The notes under the pieces are model-generated. The model had not been told where the DNA came from. It was given only the letters and a program-made list of their open reading frames with translations, and ran no database searches. Shown piece after piece: positions 5,800-11,437 of a stretch of DNA of 11,437 nucleotides; the first letter of the stretch is position 1, and each line of letters begins with the position of its first letter. The DNA lies in the NCBI GenBank assembly GCA_002690445.1, contig NZER01000271.1, positions 1-11,437 of the forward strand, given 5' to 3'. The translations under genes and the position numbers were made by a program. This DNA is from Candidatus Pacearchaeota archaeon (GTDB lineage: Archaea; Nanoarchaeota; Nanoarchaeia; Pacearchaeales; GW2011-AR1).

Positions 5800-6381
5800 T
5801 TAACTGCACAAACCCCTCTCCCCAGGATGCCGCCCCCATTCAAAAAATATCAGCTTAAGCCATCCAATAAAAGGAATCCTAAAAACAGCTTTCCCCATCA
5901 AAAGCTCCTCGTCAATCCCATCCTCTTCAGATAGAAACGCAGTATTATGATCCCCCTTAGTTGTTATTTTTCTATCTGAATCAATCTCAATTATCCGGTG
6001 AATAATCGGATGCTTCGAACTCCCATTAAAAATAATAACATCCCCAACTGCTAAATCATCAACCTCCTTACCCAAAACAAAAACAATATCACCCTTATTC
6101 AACCCATTTTGAAAACTCCAATTTCCAGCATGTTTAAATTTCAATCCATAATCTTTGTAAATATCATTTTCCATAACCTGCTCCAGCCCATCAGAGTGAT
6201 ACATTGAACAGGATTCAACAATAACAACCGGAAGCACCGTCCCAGTCGCAAGCGACATCAACGGAAAAAACATAAATTTAATCAAAATAAAAGCCAAAAC
6301 CAAAGTTACAAGAAAGGACGCCCACGAATCTTTTTTAAAAAATTCCCAGGCCTTCTTAAGCTCCTCTTTTACCTTTGTCAT
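5800..6381 (-). CDS. signal peptidase I, archaeal S26B type
   Basis: This membrane protease cuts signal peptides from exported preproteins on the outer face of the membrane. From the ATG at 6381 it has 193 residues: a basic cytoplasmic start, a membrane helix at about 21-45, then the catalytic domain. The nucleophile block VESCSMYHS has Ser59-Met60 in the family position. The general base is most likely His128 in HPIIHRI, replacing the Lys of bacterial enzymes, and TKGDHN at 141-146 supplies the conserved Gly-Asp block. A hydrophobic C-terminal stretch (167-180, RIPFIGWLKLIFF) may touch the membrane. The open frame extends 43 codons further, but that would run through the promoter of the divergent gene and give an odd Cys/Phe-rich leader; a TTTTTAAA element about 25 bases before 6381 supports the shorter start. 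It could process the surface proteins encoded here. Confidence 0.92.
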   Translation of the reverse strand: MTKVKEELKKAWEFFKKDSWASFLVTLVLAFILIKFMFFPLMSLATGTVLPVVIVESCSMYHSDGLEQVMENDIYKDYGLKFKHAGNWSFQNGLNKGDIVFVLGKEVDDLAVGDVIIFNGSSKHPIIHRIIEIDSDRKITTKGDHNTAFLSEEDGIDEELLMGKAVFRIPFIGWLKLIFFEWGRHPGERGLCS

Positions 6382-6400
6382 TGTTTTAATAAAAAAAACA

Positions 6401-6413
6401 AGTTTAAAAACAT
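6401..6413 (-). promoter_or_regulatory. TATA box of signal peptidase gene
   Basis: On the minus strand ATGTTTTTAAACT is centred about 25 bases before the ATG at 6381. It is back to back with the TATA of the divergent AbrB-cdc48 unit, about 16 bases away. Confidence 0.55.
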
Positions 6414-6417
6414 AAGG

Positions 6418-6425
6418 TTTAAATA
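6418..6425 (+). promoter_or_regulatory. TATA box of the AbrB-cdc48 operon
   Basis: TTTAAATA, preceded by ATAAGG, is centred about 26 bases before the ATG at 6447, predicting a leaderless or near-leaderless operon mRNA. Confidence 0.65.
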
Positions 6426-6446
6426 GTATACACTTAAAGTATACAC
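6425..6446 (+). promoter_or_regulatory. tandem operator-like repeat AGTATACAC x2
   Basis: Two identical 9-base direct repeats AGTATACAC (6425-6433 and 6438-6446) are separated by TTAA. Each contains the palindrome GTATAC, so the site also reads as an inverted repeat. It fills the space between the TATA box and the start codon. A protein bound here should block initiation. The first gene of the operon encodes a DNA-binding domain, so autoregulation is the simplest inference. Confidence 0.6.
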
Positions 6447-6779
6447 ATGACAGATATATTTGACAACACAATCCTCTGCAAAAACTGCGATAAGAAAATG
6501 CAAAAAGCAAGAATAGACAAAAATGGATTCCGTCTAAGAGCCCTTGTCTGCCAAAAATGCAGCAACAAAATAATCCATCCGACAGATTTAAAAGAGTACG
6601 AAGATTTCCAAAATCTCAAAAAGAAAAATTACAAAGTAAAATTAAGATTAGTAGGAAACAGTTACGCAGTTTCAATTCCTAAGGAGATAATCCATTTCAT
6701 GGAAGAGCAGGAGAGAAAAATGAAGCAAATGGTTGACTTATGTTTTGAAGATTTCGGGCGAATATCCTTAAACTTTTAA
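6447..6779 (+). CDS. zinc-ribbon/AbrB-type DNA-binding regulator
   Basis: A 110-residue two-domain protein. Residues 8-43 hold a zinc-ribbon pattern with Cys11-x2-Cys14 and Cys35-x2-Cys38 ([16 protein letters not shown]). After a charged linker, residues 62-110 match the SpoVT/AbrB swapped-hairpin DNA-binding fold, with [21 protein letters not shown] its clear signature (the R-x-GNS-x-x-V-x-IPKE pattern). AbrB proteins act as dimers that bind DNA near promoters or serve as antitoxins. No toxin gene is adjacent; instead cdc48 begins one base after the stop, so the two are almost certainly cotranscribed. A duplicated 9-base site at the transcription start suggests it represses its own operon. 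A role in controlling Cdc48 level according to zinc, redox or protein-folding state is inference. Confidence 0.85.
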   Translation: MTDIFDNTILCKNCDKKMQKARIDKNGFRLRALVCQKCSNKIIHPTDLKEYEDFQNLKKKNYKVKLRLVGNSYAVSIPKEIIHFMEEQERKMKQMVDLCFEDFGRISLNF

Positions 6780-6780
6780 A

Positions 6781-9093
6781 ATGATAGAAAAAAAACAATT
6801 GACCAAGTTAAGCGTCGTGGAGGCGTTGCAGGATGATGCATATAAAGGTATTGCTAGAGTAGATCCAGGATTAATGAAAACACTGGGATTGGAAAGAGGA
6901 GACAGAATTTCAATCAAAGGTGAAAGAGAAACATTTGCAATAGTAGATAGGGCATACCCGGCTGATGTCGGAGAAAAAATAATCCGAATTGACGGCATAA
7001 CAAGAAAAAACGCAAAAACAGGGATTGGCGAATTAATTGGAATTCATAAAGCTCATCTTAAAGAAGCAAAAAAAGTAACTATCGCACCTGCACAGCAAGG
7101 TATTATGGTGCAGGCAGATCCAGAAAATCTAAAACACGGACTTCTTGGCAAACCAGTTATCAAAGGGGACATAGTTGTCTTAGGCGGAGCAAAAAGAAGA
7201 CATGATCTTATGTCAGATGCTTTTGGAGATTTTTTCGGCGAAGGTTTCCCAGATATTTTCAATCAAGCAGGGCTCGGCGGATTATCTGGAAATTTTTCCC
7301 AGCTTAGATTTGCAATTGTCTCTACAACTCCTCAACAAGCAGTAGTCATCGGAGAAAATACACAGATAACTCTGAATCCCAAGGCAGTAGATATATCTGA
7401 AGAAGACATTCCACAAGTTACATATGAAGATATTGGCGGGCTAAAACAAGAAGTTAAAAAAGTTAGAGAAATGGTTGAACTCCCGCTAAAACGCCCTGAA
7501 ATTTTCTCCCGCTTAGGAATTGAACCACCTAAAGGTGTATTACTCCACGGACCGCCAGGAACAGGTAAAACCCTGCTTGCTAAAGCAGTAGCAAACGAAA
7601 GCGATGCCCACTTCATCTTATTAAACGGTCCAGAGATCATGTCCAAATTTTACGGAGAATCAGAAAAAAAGATTAGGGAAATTTTTGATGATGCAGAAAA
7701 AAATGCCCCCTCCATTATTTTTATCGACGAGATAGATGCTATTGCTCCAAAAAGAGAAGAAGTCGGAGGCGAAGTAGAAAGAAGAGTTGTCTCTCAATTA
7801 TTAACAATGATGGACGGCTTACAAGCACGCGGAAAAGTTGTAGTTATCGGAGCAACAAACCGCCCAAATGCACTAGACCCAGCTCTAAGAAGACCAGGAA
7901 GATTTGATAGAGAAGTTGAAATTAATGTCCCAGACAAGGAAGGCAGATTATCAGTTTTAAAAATTCATACAAGAGGAATGCCACTGACAAAAGATGTAGA
8001 TTTAACAATGTTATCTGCTAAAACTCACGGTTTTGTCGGAGCGGACTTGGCGTCCCTAGCAAAAGAAGCAGCAATGTCTGTCCTAAGAAGAAACATTCAT
8101 AAATTCAATTTAGAAGAAGATGAAGAAATTCCAAAAACAGTTTTAGAAGAATTAAAAATTACTAAAAAAGATTTTGACGATGCTCTTAAGGTTGTCCGTC
8201 CTTCTGCAATGAGGGAAGTTCTAGTAGAAACACCAAACACAAAATGGAATGACATCGGGGGAATTGAAAAAGCAAAACAGGAATTAAAAGAAGCAGTTGA
8301 ATGGCCTATGAAATTCCCAACATCATTTGAAAGAATGGGCATCAAACCGCCAAGAGGTGTCTTGCTTTACGGACCGCCAGGAACAGGTAAAACCCTCCTT
8401 GCTAAGGCCGTAGCAAATGAATCAGAAGCCAACTTTATCCAAGTAAAAGGCCCGTCTCTGCTAAGTATGTGGGTCGGAAAATCAGAAGAAGGAGTCAGAA
8501 AAATATTTGAAAGAGCAAGACAAGTTTCTCCCTGCGTTATTTTCTTCGACGAAATAGACTCTTTAGCAGGAAAGCGCGGATTTGAAACAGGAACAAAAGT
8601 TACTGAACGCGTCCTTAACCAAATGCTGGCAGAAATGGACGGTATTGAAGATTTATCAAATGTAATTGTTATCGGAGCAACAAACCGTCCAGATATGTTA
8701 GATACCGCACTAATGCGTCCGGGCAGATTTGACAGAATTGTCTATGTAGGAGTGCCGACAAAAGAAGGCAGGGAAACAATACTGAAAATCCATACAAAAA
8801 AGATGAAAGCTAATAAGGTTTTAGATAAGTCAGTAGATATAGCAAAAATAGCAGAAGAACTTGAGGGTTACACTGGAGCTGACATAGAAGCACTTGCAAG
8901 AGAAGCAGCAATGCTCGCATTAAGAGAAGACATAGAAAACAAAAAAATCACAAAAAAGCATTTTGAAAAAGCAATGGAAAAAGTCCCAGCCTCAGTTTCC
9001 AAATCAGACCAAGAAAGATACAAAAAAGTTGAACAGCAGTATCTCAGAAGCGCCAGAGCAGCTCTGGCAGAAAAAGCAACTTATACTGGCTAA
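6781..9093 (+). CDS. cdc48: Cdc48/VAT AAA+ ATPase (p97 homologue)
   Basis: A hexameric ATP-driven unfoldase of archaeal protein quality control, able to feed substrates to the 20S proteasome. Its 770 residues show the whole family layout. The N-domain (about 1-200) holds a double-psi barrel and a second lobe. D1 has Walker A GPPGTGKT at 257-264, Walker B IIFIDE at 312-317, pore residues KFYG at 289-292, sensor ATN at 358-360 and RRPGRFDRE at 370-379. D2 has Walker A at 531-538, Walker B VIFFDE at 586-591, pore MWVG at 563-566 and RPGRFDR at 646-652. Both Walker B acids are present, so both rings should hydrolyse ATP. The N-domain carries an extra Gly/Phe-rich loop (about 141-170). The last residues (TYTG) do not form a C-terminal hydrophobic-Tyr-X motif. 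It follows the AbrB gene by one base and its stop overlaps the opposing small gene by four. Confidence 0.97.
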   Translation: MIEKKQLTKLSVVEALQDDAYKGIARVDPGLMKTLGLERGDRISIKGERETFAIVDRAYPADVGEKIIRIDGITRKNAKTGIGELIGIHKAHLKEAKKVTIAPAQQGIMVQADPENLKHGLLGKPVIKGDIVVLGGAKRRHDLMSDAFGDFFGEGFPDIFNQAGLGGLSGNFSQLRFAIVSTTPQQAVVIGENTQITLNPKAVDISEEDIPQVTYEDIGGLKQEVKKVREMVELPLKRPEIFSRLGIEPPKGVLLHGPPGTGKTLLAKAVANESDAHFILLNGPEIMSKFYGESEKKIREIFDDAEKNAPSIIFIDEIDAIAPKREEVGGEVERRVVSQLLTMMDGLQARGKVVVIGATNRPNALDPALRRPGRFDREVEINVPDKEGRLSVLKIHTRGMPLTKDVDLTMLSAKTHGFVGADLASLAKEAAMSVLRRNIHKFNLEEDEEIPKTVLEELKITKKDFDDALKVVRPSAMREVLVETPNTKWNDIGGIEKAKQELKEAVEWPMKFPTSFERMGIKPPRGVLLYGPPGTGKTLLAKAVANESEANFIQVKGPSLLSMWVGKSEEGVRKIFERARQVSPCVIFFDEIDSLAGKRGFETGTKVTERVLNQMLAEMDGIEDLSNVIVIGATNRPDMLDTALMRPGRFDRIVYVGVPTKEGRETILKIHTKKMKANKVLDKSVDIAKIAEELEGYTGADIEALAREAAMLALREDIENKKITKKHFEKAMEKVPASVSKSDQERYKKVEQQYLRSARAALAEKATYTG

Positions 9094-9338
9094 CAAACTT
9101 GAAAACCATAAGAAGAATATAATTCTAATACCTCTCGCTGAAATAAAATCCCCCTCCCACCATCTGTAGGCATATCTCTAAATAAGATAAGCCCACCACA
9201 AATATTATCGCCCACTTCCAAATCAGTTAATCGGAAAGTAGTTCTTGCCAAAGCCCTTGCATTTTCTTCATCAAAACTCACCCTTCTCGCTGCCTCATAA
9301 ATCTCATTTTGTCTAGGTCTTCTAATTTCACCATTCAT
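9090..9338 (-). CDS. unrecognised 82-residue protein, last gene of the map operon
   Basis: A small soluble protein. An Arg-rich helical N-terminal half ([32 protein letters not shown]) is followed by a beta-like half ([45 protein letters not shown]). Two Cys (near 47 and 82) are not spaced as a metal site. The ATG overlaps the map stop codon (ATGA, 9335-9338), a strong sign of translational coupling. Its own stop overlaps that of cdc48 on the other strand by four bases (CTAA, 9090-9093). I do not recognise the family. The context suggests a housekeeping transcript but gives no function. Confidence 0.65.
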   Translation of the reverse strand: MNGEIRRPRQNEIYEAARRVSFDEENARALARTTFRLTDLEVGDNICGGLILFRDMPTDGGRGILFQREVLELYSSYGFQVC

Positions 9339-10225
9339 CTCGTCACAACCTCAACCTCATCATGAATAAGCACAGTATGCTCTGCTTGACTCACCGGCTT
9401 CTTACTCTTCTCAATTAACATAGAATAATTATGCAAAATCCCGTCCCTGACCAACAGCTTCAAAACAAAATTCAGTTTCTTAAAACCTTCTTTCTCCAGC
9501 CACCTCTTGCAAAATGGCCTAGTCTTATAATTTTCTTTAATAAATTTCAAAATTTCCCGCGCATCCTTATCCCGAACCTGCTGCTCCCCCTTAAGCCGAA
9601 ATATCTCACTATCCTTCCCATTATAAACTTTCCCAACCCCGCTAGTCAAAAATGGCTCAATTGCAATTGCCATATCTTTTATTTTGGTCTTGTTGTCATT
9701 TTCATAATTTGAAATCGTCAAGCCCGCATGAATAACATCCTTCCCAAGTAAATGCCCTGACAAATTCCGAACAACAGAATACCCATCCCCACTTTTAGAT
9801 AATTTTTCCTGAATAGCATTACCAATATCTTTCACTTCAGAATCAACATTCAACTTTGCTAAAACATTTTCCAAAACTGCCTCATTCATCTCAATCATGT
9901 CTTTAAACCTACTATCATCAGTTAAATCAAGAGAAAAAGCAACATCAGCAATATAACCATCAACACTCACCCCCAAATCAACTTTCAACAAACCTTCTGC
10001 CTTGGTCTTATCATCAGAAGAAGGTGTATAGTGAGCAGCGATCTCATTTAAAGAAAGATTAACAGGAAAAGCAGCCACCCCGCCTACTTCTTCAATTTTA
10101 GCATCAATTTTATCAGCAATTTCAATCAACAGCATTCCCGGCTTAATAATACCCCGCGCATAAGCCACAACTTTCTTAGCCATCTCCCCTGCCTTTCTGT
10201 ATGCTTCAATTTCTTTTTGCTCCAT
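9335..10225 (-). CDS. map: methionine aminopeptidase, type II
   Basis: Removes the initiator methionine from new cytoplasmic proteins whose second residue is small. The 296-residue length is typical of archaeal type II enzymes. The pita-bread fold's dinuclear metal ligands are all visible: Asp83 (KVDLGV), Asp94 (YIADVAFS), His158 (RNLSGH), Glu190 (AIAIEPF) and Glu282 (SQAEHTVL). His65 in AHYTPS and the IHAGLTISNYEN block match the substrate-side region. The type II helical insertion occupies about 205-265 (KDAREILKFIKENYKTRPFCKRWLEK). The start follows the stop of the upstream coiled-coil gene by one base, and its stop overlaps the next ATG, so it is the middle gene of a three-gene operon. 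Nothing essential is missing. Confidence 0.96.
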   Translation of the reverse strand: MEQKEIEAYRKAGEMAKKVVAYARGIIKPGMLLIEIADKIDAKIEEVGGVAAFPVNLSLNEIAAHYTPSSDDKTKAEGLLKVDLGVSVDGYIADVAFSLDLTDDSRFKDMIEMNEAVLENVLAKLNVDSEVKDIGNAIQEKLSKSGDGYSVVRNLSGHLLGKDVIHAGLTISNYENDNKTKIKDMAIAIEPFLTSGVGKVYNGKDSEIFRLKGEQQVRDKDAREILKFIKENYKTRPFCKRWLEKEGFKKLNFVLKLLVRDGILHNYSMLIEKSKKPVSQAEHTVLIHDEVEVVTR

Positions 10226-10226
10226 T

Positions 10227-11099
10227 TTAAGTTGTTGCTAAATTCTCTCCTAAATCTGGATCTATTCTTCCGAGATCTCCAACTGCATCCTGCACCGCTC
10301 CTAATGCACCTTCCCCTGCACCTTTAAGAGCCTTAATTGCTTTCCACGGGCTTTTGTGCGGTGTTGCATAAACAGCTACAGCCTGCACCTTACCCGAATC
10401 TTTGGCTCCAAGTGGTCTGAAAGTTAAATCATAACCCTCACAATTTACCTCATGTCCTTTTACTCTCGCTCTCCTAATCTCATCAAGGTTTTCCTTAATC
10501 ATATCTGCAATACCATCATCAGAAAGACTGCAGCATCTCCTAAAAGTTGCAGAAGCATAATACAAATTTACTGCCTGTCCTCGCGGAGCATAAACAGCAA
10601 CAGGACCTATCCCAAAAGCTCGGTTGGTGTGTACTAAGAATTCTATTACAGCTTGATAAATATATTCAGCAGGAAATCTCTGAATAACAAGAGCTGGATC
10701 TACATGTGGGATCTCTCTTTTAAAAATTCCCAAAAGGTTCTGCTTATTAGCAGCTCGAATTTCATCTAATATCCTTCCAGCCCCAGCCTTATAATCCCCT
10801 ACTGCTTGAGCAACCAATGCAGTCCGATTTGTTCTGTCCTCTGCCAATCTTGCTTTCAAATCCGCATTTTGTTCTTCTGCAACTCTTTCTCCTTCTTTTG
10901 CAATTCTCGCAGCATCACTCTGAAAAGCTAGTGATTTTTCTAAACCTGCCCTGCCAACAGCAAGCTCCTTGCACCTCTGTTCAGCACTAGCCCCACTTTC
11001 CTTTAGCATAGAAATCTCCCCACTCAACAACTCCCGCGCATTTTCCTTTCTCCGACCATACCACTGCTTTGTAAACGGAACATAAGATAAAATATCCAT
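10227..11099 (-). CDS. unrecognised coiled-coil protein, first gene of the map operon
   Basis: A 290-residue protein without a signal peptide or membrane helix. Residues about 15-120 are Ala/Glu/Lys/Arg-rich with few helix breakers (SAEQRCKELAVGRAGLEKSL, EEQNADLKARLAEDR), predicting a long coiled coil. Residues about 121-245 look globular (HVDPALVIQRFPAEYIYQAVIEFLVHTN, GPVAVYAPRGQAVNLYYASATFRRCCSL) and may be a sensor-like alpha/beta domain; this is a guess. The tail (about 248-290) is Gly/Ala-rich and could form a mobile amphipathic helix (WKAIKALKGAGEGALGAVQDAVGDL). No motif is recognised. A TATA box lies about 27 bases before the ATG at 11099, and map follows after one base, so this gene leads the operon. 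It could be a coiled-coil dimer or a membrane-edge scaffold. Confidence 0.7.
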   Translation of the reverse strand: MDILSYVPFTKQWYGRRKENARELLSGEISMLKESGASAEQRCKELAVGRAGLEKSLAFQSDAARIAKEGERVAEEQNADLKARLAEDRTNRTALVAQAVGDYKAGAGRILDEIRAANKQNLLGIFKREIPHVDPALVIQRFPAEYIYQAVIEFLVHTNRAFGIGPVAVYAPRGQAVNLYYASATFRRCCSLSDDGIADMIKENLDEIRRARVKGHEVNCEGYDLTFRPLGAKDSGKVQAVAVYATPHKSPWKAIKALKGAGEGALGAVQDAVGDLGRIDPDLGENLATT

Positions 11100-11120
11100 A
11101 AATTACCTAAAATTTTCCCT

Positions 11121-11135
11121 CTTTTATATATTTCG
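11121..11135 (-). promoter_or_regulatory. BRE/TATA promoter of the map operon
   Basis: On the minus strand CGAAA is followed by TATATAAAAG, a strong BRE/TATA match centred about 27 bases before the ATG at 11099. It suits a leaderless operon mRNA. Confidence 0.75.
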
Positions 11136-11140
11136 CCTAT

Positions 11141-11318
<178 letters not shown>

Positions 11319-11437
11319 ACCCCCCCCCCCCCCACCCCCGCCCCCACCCCTGCCGCCACCGCGACCCACCCCAATGGCGGCTTCACGTCCCCTCCCCAAC
11401 GGCAGCATCTACCCCAGCCTCCGCCCCCGTCTCAATA

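Noticed and set aside
5433..5858. 141-residue plus frame across tfs
   Set aside because: Antisense to the conserved TFS gene and its promoter; no recognisable domain.
6382..6510. 43-codon N-terminal extension of signal peptidase
   Set aside because: It crosses both divergent promoters and the AbrB start, and its Cys/Phe/Tyr-rich sequence is unlike the family.
6447..6779. Antitoxin of a toxin-antitoxin pair
   Set aside because: The AbrB fold allows it, but the cotranscribed neighbour is Cdc48 and no small toxin gene is adjacent.

Overview
The window looks like archaeal chromosome, most likely from a small AT-rich member of the DPANN group (Woesearchaeota/Pacearchaeota-like; this placement is inference). 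The evidence is a type II methionine aminopeptidase, a VAT/Cdc48 double AAA+ ATPase, RNA-polymerase factor TFS, a Ser/His-type (S26B) signal peptidase, and a tRNA with an intron at the archaeal 37/38 position. In addition, a TATA-like box sits about 25 bases before most transcription-unit start codons, as expected for leaderless mRNAs.

Layout. (1) 64-1363, plus: a secreted or anchored surface protein with two GWNL(I/V) modules, followed after one base by a 51-residue single-membrane-segment protein. (2) 1360-3250, minus: serS, then a dolichol/polyprenol-kinase-family membrane protein. (3) 3301-4005, plus: a one-span membrane protein whose TATA element appears to be shared with serS. (4) 4135-4401, plus: a small winged-helix regulator, convergent with (5) 4398-4625, minus: a short lipoprotein-like protein. 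(6) 4637-4994, minus: tRNA-Lys(CTT) with a 156-base intron made of two diverged 70-base modules, followed by a damaged extra copy of the tRNA 3' end carrying a 52-base hairpin insertion. (7) 5092-5463, plus: an unrecognised 123-residue protein, convergent with (8) TFS. (9) A divergent pair: signal peptidase I (minus), and a zinc-ribbon/AbrB regulator fused transcriptionally to cdc48 (plus). (10) 9090-11099, minus: a compact operon of an unknown coiled-coil protein, map and an unknown 82-residue protein. (11) The last ~200 bases contain a 47-base run of C and GC-rich sequence unlike the rest, probably a bad contig end.

The genes mostly serve central information processing and protein quality control: charging (SerRS, tRNA-Lys), transcript elongation (TFS), N-terminal methionine removal (MetAP), secretion (signal peptidase) and unfolding (Cdc48). 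Packing is very tight. Three convergent pairs overlap by exactly four bases through their stop codons, a fourth by ten, and genes within operons are separated by one base or overlap by four.

The items most worth a second look are the tRNA-Lys locus, where the two intron modules differ by paired, base-pair-preserving changes, and the tandem 9-base direct repeat lying exactly between the TATA box and start codon of the AbrB-cdc48 operon.
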